A stretch of 64,000 bases of DNA from Liolophura sinensis (taxonomy: Eukaryota > Mollusca > Polyplacophora > Chitonida > Chitonidae): assembly GCF_032854445.1 (NCBI RefSeq), contig NC_088307.1:18722001-18786000 (forward strand). Direction: 5' to 3'. The notes under the pieces were generated by a model. That model made no database searches. It was not told the origin of the DNA and worked only from the letters and a program-made list of their open reading frames with translations. Below are positions 11,581 through 23,675 of this stretch, in pieces (the stretch's first letter is position 1; each line of letters begins with the position of its first letter). The translations under genes and the position numbers were made by a program.

Positions 11581-12496
11581 ACGTGTAATGCAATCCAGGC
11601 TACAGGGGATGCACAGTGTATATATCCACCACGTGTAATGCAATCCAGGTTACAAGGGATGCACAGTGTATATATCCAACACTTTTAATGCAATCCAGGT
11701 TACAGGGGATACACAGTGTGTTTATCCACCACGTGTTATGCAATCCAGGCTACAGGGGATGCACAGTGTATATATCCAACACTTTTAATGCAATCCAGGT
11801 TACAGGGGATGCACAATATATATATCCACCATGTGTAATGCAACCCAGGCTACGGGGAATGCACAGTGTATATATCCACCACGTGTAATGCAATCTAGGC
11901 TACAGGGGATGCACAGTGTATATATCCAACACTTTTAATGCAATCCAGGCTACAGGGGCTGCACAGTGTATATATCCACCACGTGTAATCCAATCTAGGC
12001 TACAGGGGGTGCACAGTGTATATATCCACCACGCGTAATGCAATCCAGGCTACAGGGGCTGCACAGTGTATATATCCACCACGTGTAATCCAATCCAGGC
12101 TACAGGGGCTGCACAGTGTACATATCCACCACGTGTAATGCAATCCAGGCTACAGGGGATGCTCAATGTATATATCCACCACGCGTAATGCAATCCAGGC
12201 TACAGGGGCTGCACAGTGTATATATCCACCACGTGTAATGCAATCCAGGCTACAGGGGATGCACAGTGTATATATCCACCACGTGTAATGCAATCCAGGC
12301 TACAGGGGATGCACAGTGTACATGTCCACCACGTGTAATGCAATCCATGCTACAAGGGCTGCACAGTGTATATATCCACCACGTGTAATGCAATCCAGGC
12401 TACAGGGGATGCACAGTGTACATATCCACCATGTGAAATGCAATCCAGGCTACAGGGGATGCACAGTGTATATATCCACCATGTGTAATGCAATCG
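11581..12496 (+). repeat. 50-bp tandem array, about 18 units
   Basis: The unit reads ACGTGTAATGCAATCCAGGC, TACAGGGGATGCACAGTGTA, TATATCCACC. Units start every 50 bp from 11581. Most junctions (CCACC|ACGTG) form a CACGTG E-box; variants include ATGTG, ACGCG and ACTTTT. Units are highly similar, implying recent expansion. Open frames on both strands come from the unit. Confidence 0.95.
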
Positions 12497-12747
12497 CCAC
12501 GTTGGATACATGGGCAGTTGCAAACAAAGCACAAATGAGATACGTAGTTTTGACGTTTGACAATTTATAGACAAGTATGATACTGGTGTCGCTCGTTTCA
12601 ATGTTCTAATCTAGTAGCGATTTATGATAGCATGATTTAGCTATAATTTACTAATTTACAATGTAGACAAGTTAAAAATTTCTGCTAAGGAAAGATTTTA
12701 AGTTTCTGCTAATGAAAAATTTTAAGTTTCTGCGCATCAAAAATGAT

Positions 12748-12895
12748 AGTCTTCCAGCAACCTGCGGATGGTCGTGGTTTTTCCCGGGGTCTGCCCTTTT
12801 CCTCCGCCACGCACCCATTCCCCGCCCCCACAATAATGTTGGCCGCCGTAAGTAAAATATTCTTGAGTACCGCGTAAAATATAAAACCAGAACAA
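12748..12895 (+). mobile_element. SINE-A, 5'-truncated, diverged copy
   Basis: CAGCAACCTGCGGATGGTCG, a CCCGGGGTCTGCCC block, AATAATGTTGGCCGCCG and TTCTTGAGTACCGCGTAAAA appear in SINE-A order. A CCCC-rich insertion lies in the middle. Confidence 0.8.
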
Positions 12896-12914
12896 CGACG
12901 AGAGTGTGATAGCT

Positions 12915-13085
12915 GTCAAATGGTCACGCGCAACCGGCCTCTTGTCAGTTTACATCAGTCAGGGTTTTATTCTAACCGTTCACATAAATGTATAAACAGT
13001 AACAAGTTATACCCTCCTTCGCACTATGGCTTAATCAGAGTTAGGTAAACATGCAGTGATGTTAATTGCGATTTATTAGACTCCA
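12915..13085 (+). repeat. Dispersed ~175-bp repeat, copy 2
   Basis: This is the same landmark order as the copy at 2384, with shared blocks such as TATGGCTTAATCAGAGTTAGG and GCAGTGATGTTAATT. It is non-coding and has no terminal inverted repeat that I can see. Confidence 0.6.
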
Positions 13086-13957
13086 TCGATCAAATAAATA
13101 AATACAAAGGATAATTTTCTGTTCATAAAAATTGTTAATTTTCTTCCAACGAAAATTTGATGAAGCACAGGCGAAAATAGATTAAATGGGTCTGATAATT
13201 TTATCCGGTGTGAAACGTGATGTTTTAACAAAAAATCCAAAAAGGCAAATCTGTATCGCTACGGGTAGTTTCCTCCTCTGGACAATGTTGCACAAGGGGC
13301 AGGTGACTAGAAAATCCTGTTTTCGACACTCTCCAGCCAATATTGTCCCACGCTTTGTTTCTTTTTCCCCTTTGTGGAGCAAACACGGCTGCCTTGTATA
13401 CACTGGTAAAGTTTACCTAGTCCGGTTTTGCGAACCGTATAAACGGGGTTGCCGAATGAGATTAAACAGTCCGTATACAGGATGATAGTAAAACATGTCA
13501 TGAACGCTTATCTGATAATGTCTCCTATCTCAGAAATGCGCAGACTTCTAACCCTGTTATTTTTGACGTCCATCTTTCGTGACCGGAAATTCGGCAAGAT
13601 ACACTTATTTGACTTAAGCAGGCTTTGATATTACGTTGCATTCTTCCTAGAAGACGTCTTTTCTAGGCTATACTTATTAATTGCCAAACTCTTTCCCAGA
13701 AAAGCCATAAGTATTGGTTTATAAAAGAGCTAATCATGTTTTAGAGATATACGCCTTTATGGTTAATTTTTTAAACTTTAAAGTGTATTCAAAAATTTTC
13801 TGATTGTTTGAAAGCAGATTTGGCTGATAATCTGTACAAGAAATCCAAATGAAATTTCTATTTGTAGTTAACAGGATGCACTTTAATTATTTAAATTCAA
13901 GCTGACTACAGCTTGTCACACGACTCAATAACGATATTGTGTATAATACTCGGTGAA
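13086..13957. other. Intergenic DNA, nothing recognised
   Basis: Overlapping open frames on both strands near 13,186-13,501 show no domain and no splice support. Confidence 0.4.
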
Positions 13958-14630
13958 GCACTGTTTCTGTTTCTTCATTGCATGTGTATATTGTCCCATA
14001 AAGACACTGTTTCTTCATTGCATGTGTATATTGTCCCATAAAGACACTGTTTCTTCACTGCATGTGTATAATGTCCCATAAAGACACTGTTTCTTCATTG
14101 CATGTGTATATTGTCCCATAAAGACACTGTTTCTTCATTGCATGTGTATATTGTCCCATAAAGACACTGTTTCTTCACTGCATGTGTATATTGTCCCATA
14201 AAGACACTGTTTCTTCATTGCATGTGTATATTGTCCCATAAAGACACTGTTTCTTCATTGCATGTGTATATTGTCCCATAAAGACACTGTTTCTTCATTG
14301 CATGTGTATATTGTCCCATAAAGACACTGTTTCTTCACTGCATGTGTATAATGTCCCATAAAGACACTGTTTCTTCACTGTATGTGTATATTGTCCCATA
14401 AAGACATTGTTCCTTCATTGCATGTGTATATTGTCCCATAAAGACATTGTTTCTTCACTGCATGTGTATATTGTCCCATAAAGACACTGTTTCTTCACTG
14501 TATGTGTATATTGTCCCATAAAGACACTGTTTCTTTATTGTATGTGTATATTGTCCCATAAAGACACTGTTCCTTCATTGTATGTGTATATTGTCCCATA
14601 AAAACACTGTTTCCTCATTGTATGTGTATT
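13958..14630 (+). repeat. 40-bp tandem array, about 16-17 units
   Basis: The unit reads CATGTGTATATTGTCCCATA, AAGACACTGTTTCTTCATTG, repeating every 40 bp from about 13981. Units differ by only one to three bases (CACTG/CATTG, ATAATG/ATATTG); divergence grows toward the right end. Confidence 0.95.
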
Positions 14631-16650
14631 TTAATTTAATTTAATGCTTTGTTTATTTATAGACCACGAGGGGTTTTCCTTAACAAGATTATTTACACTT
14701 AATTACAACATTTAAAAAATGGTATTTTGAAAATAACATCTGCTAACTGAAAATTATATAGTAATATAATAGAATAAAGTAAAATAAAGTAAAGTAAGCG
14801 CAAGAATTAAGCCTTCCAGATATTCACAATAAAAAAATTTTGACCGATTACAAATTAAATGGTCAAACCTTATTTTGGGATAAATAAATAGTATTGTCTG
14901 CATAAGTAAATGTACCTGTGCATACATGCATACTAGCATATTATATACATATTGTATATAGCTCCCTAAAACACTGTTTTTACATTATGTATGTTGTGCG
15001 ATCTGTAATGTGTAAATGTAACCGATCCGTGAAGTAGACATGTGTAAATGTCCAATGACCAATTATGTAGCACCTCAACTGAATTTAGCACTCCCATCCA
15101 TATACTTCTTTGCCACTGGATTTCTGCGTATTAAAAAGCTTGCCGCAGAGATATTTTTCGGCCCTGTTTGGAGTTTGGAGGTGTGAATTTGTCGAATTAA
15201 GGGATGCCAAATTCGCCCTCGGGATCGGAGGTATAATTGACAAGATTGTGACAGATCACTTTAGAACGTCTCCCTCAGAATTCATGCTTCGCTAGCCTTT
15301 TTTTTAATTAATCTGTGTTAATATAATTAACACATCATTAGTGCTAAACAGGTGAGAATCTGGCAAGACTGAGACAACAGACGTCTGTCTCCATCCAGCG
15401 GAAATCGCTGACTGGTGGAATATTTGACGTAAACTTTGATGTGCAACGTTATCATTGGCCTTCGACGGAAAGAGAAACAGAGGTGTCAGCTATATCCACA
15501 TGTCGGAAAATTTTGGGAGGAATTTAGAGATTATCATCAAACGTACTGCTTCGATGTTATTGATTTATATAAAACATTTGTTTTCAAGATTATTTAGCTT
15601 AAAGATATATTGATGAGCTAAGATCGGTTAATTTGCTGATGTAACTCATGCTCCTACACGTCGAATCTTTCGTTACAGATTTGGTGTACTGAATTTACCC
15701 TACAGGGTTGTTTAAGTTCAATTTCAAGGGAAAATCTTTACAAAAAACTACTTCTCAAATTCGTTCAAAATGGATCAAAAACTGACCAAACATGATTTTG
15801 AAACCACATTTGGACTCCAAACCATACACTGTGCATACCAGGTGCGGTATCCGGCTTTGAGCAGTGAAGCTATATACTGCAAACTAATTAATTGTTTAGC
15901 TCATCATTAATTGTTCGTTTTGCGTTGTTGACGATATTCAGTTTGTTTGTGGGTTCGTTTGCGCAGCATAACGTTCGCATAAGGCCCAGGGCCTTAAAGC
16001 AGGGCCTTTACAGCGTGTAAATCACTGCACTTACCAGTTCTACGGTGACGCGGCAAAGTAAATGCAGTACAACTTTCCAAACTTCGAATTCCGGGACCCG
16101 TAACACTGATCGCCGTCGTATACAGGGGAAAATGTTAAACCTCAGTGAAACAAATAAACATATAAATTGATAAATTTTAATGCACCAGCCAAGCTTCAAT
16201 ATCATTTCTTAAGAAGGCAATTTCTTGAGATGTATACAAAATGTATAGGTCAGGTTGAAATCTTAATGCTGATATCATTTTATTACGCGATACATGAGAA
16301 TAGTCGAGATGAGCAACTGGATAAAGAGTCTTGATACACCTCTGACGCATGGGCTAAGAACATGGAACTGAAATCGAAAATCCTAATGTGCTGTATACGG
16401 TTCAGCGCAAAAAATAACATCCTTTAACATCCGACAAGATCTAATAAGAAAACCACAATTATGTTTCGAAAGTAACAGCCCTATGTAAACGTTTGTGTTC
16501 AGCGTAAGCATCTGCACCCATTTTTGTTTACCCGAAACCGCCTGAGCCAACGAAGCCTATTTTTACCATGCTAAAATAGGAGAAAAATAGGTTCCTGATT
16601 TATGATATCATAGGAGGATTGTTTCCTGTTATAGGCCTAATCTGCATGTT
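14631..16650. other. Intergenic DNA, no gene seen
   Basis: It is AT-rich, with TAAAGTA-type runs near 14,770. The 61-codon frame at 15,110-15,295 has no recognisable motif. A weak SINE-A-like patch (CGCCGTCGTATACAGGGGAA) lies near 16,110. Confidence 0.4.
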
Positions 16651-16654
16651 GAGA

Positions 16655-16745
16655 TTAAGCCAGCATGAGCTGGGCTTGAACTCAAGTTGGCCACATTGGT
16701 GAGAGGCTTCTGGGTCACTGCACCGCGCTGGTGTGCTAACAACCT
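16655..16745 (-). mobile_element. SINE-A head fragment
   Basis: CAGCATGAGCTGGGCTTGAA, CTCAAGTTGGCC and GAGAGGCTTCTGGGTCACTG match the minus-strand tRNA-derived head (B-box region and what follows). Confidence 0.7.
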
Positions 16746-16977
16746 CGGCAGGATACATTTGGATAGTGCCTTCTTGAGTGCTGGTATCAATCAGAAGCAG
16801 GTATTTTGACGATCAGCGAAGACAGTCGACATGCTGATAAATGTCTTCTCAGAAACATAACATAAAACAATGCAGTTCACTTTCTTACCCGCGCCATAGC
16901 CATAGAAATATCGAGTTATTTCCCTTGTCTCTTCCCTACTTGTCACAAATGCAGACTACACTAAACGAGTTGCATCA

Positions 16978-17082
16978 CCTTTATTTATTTATTTATTTAT
17001 TTATTTATTCATTTATTTGATTGATGTTTTACACAGTGCTAAGGAATATTTCACATATACGTCGGCGGCATGAATCATCACA
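16978..17082 (-). mobile_element. SINE-A tail fragment
   Basis: (TTTA)n is followed by TTTGATTGATGTTTTACACA and GGAATATTTCACATATACGT, the minus-strand SINE-A 3' end, decayed. Confidence 0.7.
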
Positions 17083-18305
17083 TCATCTTTGGTAAAAGCG
17101 GTGATACTGGTTGGCCTTTACAATCCACCATAGTTTATTCGGCGTATATGCAGTATTCAAAACGCACAGAGCCTTAAGATCGAATTTTATACTGGGTGGT
17201 CGGAATTTCGATGTTGTTTCCTTCCTAAATCCTTCTGCAAACGGACATTAAGATTTGCAAAATAAACGTAGGCCTCTACATCAACCTCCAGTCTAACAAA
17301 TGTATGGATTTTACTTGGTAATGTGGGCTATCATACAATTTAATCAAACACGCTGCGGATAAAGCAGGAAAACAACATACAAACCAACACAAATAAACAC
17401 GGCGACATGCAAGGTCAAGATCACTGTGTAACCCTTAATATCAAAGTAATACCCGAGGCTGACTCCTGTATACATACATATTTATTTTTGATATATATAT
17501 ATTTGTATTATATAGCTTGAATAACGAGAATGCTGTTTGCAATTTTCTGACTTCCCCTGTCTGAAATCGATCCTGCTATATATATGATTTAAAGCGTGTC
17601 ATTGGTGTCGTGTCAGGATGATTGACAGGCATAGTTGCTTACATGCAATTATCCGGAAATTTGATGTTCGGTTTCTGAAAATTCTATATTTGTTCTTGGA
17701 GGGATGGGGCAAATCTCCGTTGTTAATGTTTTCTTATAATCGCCTTCATCAATATTTATTGGGATCACGTTTTCATAATCCCCAAGGATATAGAGTAATC
17801 CCTTTTAAAGGGTGTTGTCTTGGAACGCCTGAGTCCGTACAAGACACTCGTATAATGTGCATTAAACATTTCCTAAGCTTAAACGTCTTCATTATTTATT
17901 TCCTAATTACCTCCACCAAAAGAGGTCATCCTTAAAACAACTGCCGACATTTAATCTTTTCTCAGGGCTTACGGAAAGTTTATGTTACGGAGGGATTTGA
18001 ATGAAATTTCGGTTTTGATCCGGATTTAAATCCGGAATAAAATTTTTAATTTGTCAGATTTCGGTCAACACTTTTACGGAAAAAATATGCCCAGAATTTG
18101 ATGAAACTTTGTTCATCACTTGGTTTTGACTCATGCAACAATCTATTACATTGTAATGATAAGCTAGATTGGAATCCGTATGCAGAATTTTTTAACGATT
18201 CTGCACCATTGTTAAATCACCATGAGCTCTCGGAGAGCCTGAGAGTTTAATTATCTCCAGATCCAAATCTCCTAATTTGGTAGTGTGACAAGCACAGCAA
18301 TTACA
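17083..18305. other. Intergenic DNA, nothing recognised
   Basis: AT-rich sequence with TATATA runs near 17,500. The 105-codon frame at 17,618 lacks any recognisable feature. Confidence 0.4.
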
Positions 18306-19160
18306 ACGAGATACGAGATAAGTCGATAAATCGTATCTGGCATACACAGTGAACTGCGCCTGTCACACAGCCAACCTACCAAATAACCCGTACCTGAGTT
18401 AGTATCTTTTACAGCGCCAACATACAAGATAACCCTTATTTGACATACACAGTGAGTCGGGCCTGTCACACCGCCAACATACGAGATAACTCGTATCTGG
18501 CATACACAGTGAATCAAGTTTGCCCCACCGCAAGCATACGCAATAACTCGTACCTGGCATACACAGTGAACTGCTCCTGTCACTTGACCAGTCTACAAAA
18601 TAATCCATATCTGACATACACAGTGAATAGCGCCTGTCACATCACCAGCCTACGAGATAACTCGTGTTTGACATACACAGTGAGCCATGCCTGCTACACC
18701 GCCACGAGATAACTCTTATCTGACATACACAGCGAATAGCGCCTGCCACAACACCAGCCTACGAGATAACTCGTGTCTGACATACACTGTGAATAGCGCC
18801 TGTCACATCACCAGCCTACGAGATAACTCGTGTCTGATATGCACAGTGAGCCGCGCCTGCCACACCACCACGAGATAACTCTTATCTGACATACACAGTG
18901 AATAGTGGCTGTCACATCACCAGCCTACGAGATAACTTGTATCTGACATACACAGTGAATAGCGCCTGCTACATCACCACGAGATAACTCTTATCTGACA
19001 TACACAATGAATAGTGCCTGTCACATCACCAGCCTTCGAGATAACTCTTATCTGACATACACAGTGAATAGCGCCTGCCACACCTCCACGAGATAACTCT
19101 TATCTGACATACACAGTGAATAGTGCCTGTCACCATGCGTCTGATAACTAGTATCTGGCA
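18306..19160 (+). repeat. Tandem array with 57-bp and ~47-bp unit variants
   Basis: The unit contains CGAGATAACTCGTATCTGAC, ATACACAGTGAATAGCGCC and TGTCACATCACCAGCCTA. The shorter variant lacks about ten bases (ACCACGAGATAACTC in place of ACCAGCCTACGAGATAACTC). The variants intermix, especially after 18,700. Both strands show incidental open frames. Confidence 0.9.
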
Positions 19161-20379
19161 AACACTAACCTTCACAAATGACATTATAGGCCCACCTGTT
19201 TGTGTACTAAAATTTCACCAGTTTAAAATAACTCCAATACAAGAAAAACATTCAAACCAAAATACTTCTTCATGATATATAAAGGAGGTTATATAAAGGG
19301 CTACTAAGTATTGCGATCACAAAACGGAATTTTAACAATGATACGGTCTGATAGACATTACACGATTACACAGTACAGAGCTTTAGGTTTATGTATGAGC
19401 CTGTATACTGAGACGGACATAAGAGCAATGTCTTTGTCAGGAAAACTCTCCCTTCTCTACAGTTGAGGCAAAAAAAATTAATCTTAAAAACGAGCATGCG
19501 TATAAATAGTCAGTACAGACTGTAGGACTACATACAATTGTTTGTATGCATATAGCGGTCAATTTGTGTTTAGGCTTTTACTTGTGTGAAGGAGAAGCGA
19601 GAAAATTGCACATAAACATTATCTCATTTTTCTATTTAAGTTATTTATTTATTCATTTATTCATTTATATCAAGTACTAAAAAAGCAAAAGACAGATGTT
19701 TGAGACAATATATGATTTCTCTCTCACAAACTTAGTGACGCGTTTTTTTTTTTTTTTTTCAAGTAATTTCTGTTGAAATACGAACGAGAAAATCAACTGA
19801 CCTGTGACTGAAACAAAGCTTGGCTGTCACCGGCCCGTATGAAAGTATGGTTGTCCATTGGAGAGCGCCAAATAGAGCGCGTACTGTCATTGATGAGGCT
19901 TGTCTATCACCGGAGTTACGACAAACTACAGTTACTTGCCACGTTGCATAAAAAAGCACCATGAAAAAAGATAAACAGGGAAGACAGAAAAAGTGGAAAA
20001 GGAAGACACGCATGCGCGAACACTATGGATAAAAGCTTTCAAGTTTACAGTCGATATGCTTTCAACATATATAACTGAAAAACTGAACAAATATTATTTG
20101 TTAAATATTACAGATCTGACTATATCTGTGACGATTAAAAGAAGAAAATGTAGGACGTAAACTGCTAAAAATGACATAAAGGTGTAAAACTACCGAGACT
20201 TGTCAACTTGACACGTAGAATCACATTATAGGTCTGTATGAAGCAGAGCCCAGGTTGGCCATGGGTAAAGGATAATGTTTTCCTACGAGGTAAAAAGGGA
20301 TATAATAGAAAACTGCGATTTATATGGCTCATATAGAAACTGATTACACAATATATAATTATGAATTAGTATTTCGTTT
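19161..20379. other. Intergenic DNA, nothing recognised
   Basis: It includes a T19 run near 19,742-19,760 and an ATTT-rich patch near 19,640. No gene is seen. Confidence 0.4.
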
Positions 20380-20620
20380 ATAAACATTAATCGGTATTTA
20401 CTATTTATAATTCGTGAATTACGAACTATATTACGAATACGAATTTTGTAGTTCGTAAAATACGATTGAGGTAGTTCGTGAGTACGAATTCTGCAATTCG
20501 TAAATACAAAATGTGAATTATGTAATTTGAAATTACGGATTATCTTCTGTAAAAAGAAGTTATCCATTTTGTATTGATTAATTATGAAACTCCTAATAAC
20601 GAATTAGGAATTCGCTATAA
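20380..20620. repeat. Fold-back region of TTCGTAA / TTACGAA motifs
   Basis: TTCGTGAATTACGAAC, TTACGAATACGAATT, TAGTTCGTAAAATACG, TTCGTGAGTACGAATT and AATTCGTAAATAC lie close together in both orientations. They can pair with each other in several ways. Very AT-rich and non-coding. Confidence 0.6.
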
Positions 20621-20637
20621 GTAACCTTCAGGCACAT

Positions 20638-22372
20638 TTGCCAGTTGTCCGTATGTTGAAAGTATGTTTAATGCATTCCAGATGTGGACAACTGGTAAAC
20701 GGGCAAACATTCAACATACGGACAACTGGTAAACTGGTCAACATTCAAGCTGGGATACAATATGTCATATTGTATGTCATTCAATATACAGACAACTTTT
20801 AAAGGGGCCAACATTCAACATACGCATAACTGGTAAACAGGCAAACATTCAACATACGTACAACTGGTAAACGGGCCAACATTCAACATACAGGCAACCG
20901 GTAAACTGGTCAACATTCAACATACGTGCAACTGGTAAACGGGCCAACATTCAATATACGCATAAATGGTAAACTGGTCAACATTCAACATACGTGCAAC
21001 TGGTAAACGGGCCAACATTCTACGTGCAACTAGTAAACGGGCCAACATTCAACATACGGACAACCGGTAAACTGGTCAATATTCAACATACGTGCAACTG
21101 GTAAACGGGCCAACATTCAACATACGCATAACTGGTAAAAAGGCAAACATTCAACATACGTGCAACTGGTAAATGGGCCAACATTCAACATACAGACAAC
21201 TAATAAACTGGTCAACATTCAACATACGTGCAACTGGTAAACGGGCCAACGTTCAATATACGCATAAATGGCAAGCTGGTCAACATTCAACATAAGTGCA
21301 ACTGGTAAACGGGCCAACATTCAATATACGCATAAATGGTAAACTGGTCAACATTCAACACACGTGCAACTGGTAAACGGGCCAACATTCAATATACGCA
21401 TAAATGGTAAACTGGTCAACATTCAACATACGTGCAACTGGTAAAGGGGCCAACATTCAACATACGGACAACCGGTAAACTGGTCAACATTCAACATACG
21501 TGCAACTGGTAAACGGGCCAACATTCAACATACGGACAACTGGTAAACTGGTCAACATTCAAGCTGGGATACAATATGTCATATTGTATGTCATTCAATA
21601 TACAGGCAACTGGTAAAGGGGCCAACATTCAACATACGCATAACTGGTAAACGGGCCAACATTCAACATACAGACAACTAGTAAACTGGTCAACATTCAA
21701 CATACGTGCAACTGGTAAACGGGCCAACATTCAATATACGCGTAAATGGTAAACTGGTCAACATTCAACATACGTGCAACTGGTAAACGGGCCAACATTC
21801 AACATACAGACAACCGGTAAACTGGTCAACATTCAACATACATGCAACTGGTAAACTGGTCAACATTCAACATACAGACAACTAGTAAACTGGTCAACAT
21901 TCAACATACGTGCAACTGGTAAACGGGCCAACATTCAACATACAGACAACCGGTAAACTGGTCAACATTCAACATACGTGCAACTGGTAAACGGGCCAAC
22001 ATTCAATATACGCATAAATGGTAAACTGGTCAACATTTAACATGCGTGCAACTGGTAAACGGGCCAACATTCAACATACAGACAACTAGTAAACGAGCCA
22101 ACATTCAACATACGGACAACCGGTAAACTGGTCAACATTCAACATACGTGCAACTGGTAAACGGGCCAACATTCAACATACGTGCGACTGGTAAACGGGC
22201 CAACATTCAATATGCGCATAAATGGTAAAAGGGCCAACATTCATCATACGCACAACTGGGTAAACACGCAAACATTCAACATGCAGACCACTAGTAAACT
22301 GGTCAACATTCAACATACAGACAACTGGTAAACGTGTCAACACTCAATATGTGGACAACTGGTATACGGGCC
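20638..22372 (+). repeat. 34-bp tandem array with higher-order structure, about 49 units
   Basis: The unit is GGTAAACGGGCCAACATTCA followed by ACATACGTGCAACT. Two types alternate (ACGGGCC with ATACGCATAAAT, and ACTGGTC with ATACGTGCAACT). An interruption AAGCTGGGATACAATATGTC occurs at 20747 and again at 21561, 814 bp apart, showing block duplication. The left edge carries one inverted unit (CCAGTTGTCCGTATGTTGAA at 20641-20660). Confidence 0.93.
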
Positions 22373-23280
22373 ATTATAAGGTGACGTACATATGCTTCAC
22401 CTAAAATTTTCTCGGGCATTGAAGAGAAATTATGTTGTTGCCCTCATACCTCATATGCATGAGGCAAGTAGCGTTTGAGGGTATCTTCTTTGTAATGTTC
22501 ACTTCAATAAGCGATGTCTCCAAAAGATGCAAATCAACAAAAAAATTCCGATGAGCCTGCTATATTCACATTTTTCACCTGCAGCATACCATATTGGGTG
22601 AACACGCTTCAGCCACATATTGCATACAACAAATTGAAAAATTGGTGTTTAACGTTAATCTGTGTCTCGTACATTTCCCCCAATTCTCCCTACAAGCAAT
22701 AATATTAATTCTAGGTCTTAATTTATTCGTAGCGTAAAAACTAACATGTCTGTATGTAATTCATCCCCGTTAACCACCGCCATGCCCTGCAATGCACAGT
22801 AAAAGTCTTGTTGATATTAATTATAAAATTACAAACCTGTTTTGAAAAGGAGCGCATTTCTGTCAATACAAGTTCATGTTTCCGTGAATAAAAAAATCTG
22901 CTGACTTAAACCATGAAAGGTGTTTTTAGAGACAAGTCTAAAATGAAACCATAACAATATCCGTCACCTTTGTGTAGACATGCAGCACGTGCGTAAATAT
23001 AGGGCAGAGTACGGCTTTTATTTTGTCTGTCACGATTAGGTTGTGATAAACGATGTTAAAAAGGTACGCCCTATACGGACCATCCTAAACGCCAGGCTCG
23101 ACATAACTGTACTCCCTGGAAAAACGACTCCGCTATTTCCAACGGACTTTTCAGGGTAATACTATGTTTTTGTTTTCTTGTACAGTTAACAGTTACCATT
23201 ATTTTGCATACCACGTGGAGTGGATTTAGATTACAAACAGGTAACAGGGTCATATTCCATCTTGTAAACATACATTTTGT
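22373..23280. other. Intergenic DNA, no gene seen
   Basis: The 62-codon frame at 22,514-22,702 has no motif and no splice-linked partner, so I do not call it. Confidence 0.4.
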
Positions 23281-23410
23281 ACGTGGGAAGGTCGGCCAGC
23301 AGCCTGCGGATGGTAGTGGGTTTCCCCCCTGGCTCTGTCCGGTTCTCTCCTGCCATAATTCTGGCCACCATCTTATCAAACACAAATAAATAAATAAATA
23401 CATAAATAAA
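23281..23410 (+). mobile_element. SINE-A copy, truncated, plus orientation
   Basis: GGTCGGCCAGCAGCCTGCGG, ATGGTAGTGGGTTTCCCCCC and CTGCCATAATTCTGGCCACC are followed by an AATAAATA tail; the core GAGTACGGCG stretch is deleted. Confidence 0.8.
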
Positions 23411-23465
23411 TAAACATACATGTTACATTGTCTCAGGGGAGGTATGCCTATATACATTTTTATTT

Positions 23466-23675
23466 GATTTGTTTATTTATTTATGTGATTGGTGTTTTAC
23501 GCCGTACTCAAGAATATTTCACTTATGCGATGGCGGCCACCATTATGGTGGGAGGAAACCGGGCGGAGCTCGGAGGAAACCCACGACCATCCGCAGGTTG
23601 CTGGAAAACCTTCCCACTTAGCGCCGGACAGGAAGCCAGCATGAACTGGACTTGAACTCACGTCGACCGCATTTG
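23466..23675 (-). mobile_element. SINE-A copy, minus orientation, tail-to-tail with previous
   Basis: It begins TTTATTTATTTATGTGATTG, GTGTTTTACGCCGTACTCAA and runs to AAGCCAGCATGAACTGGACT, TGAACTCACGTCGACCGC. It is nearly full length, truncated inside the tRNA-like head. Confidence 0.88.

Noticed and set aside
11581-22372. Regular repeats that might suggest CRISPR arrays
   Set aside because: Units are contiguous with no unique spacers, there are no cas genes, and the DNA is eukaryotic.
22514-22702. 62-codon open frame with an acidic start
   Set aside because: No motif or flanking splice sites; consistent with chance.
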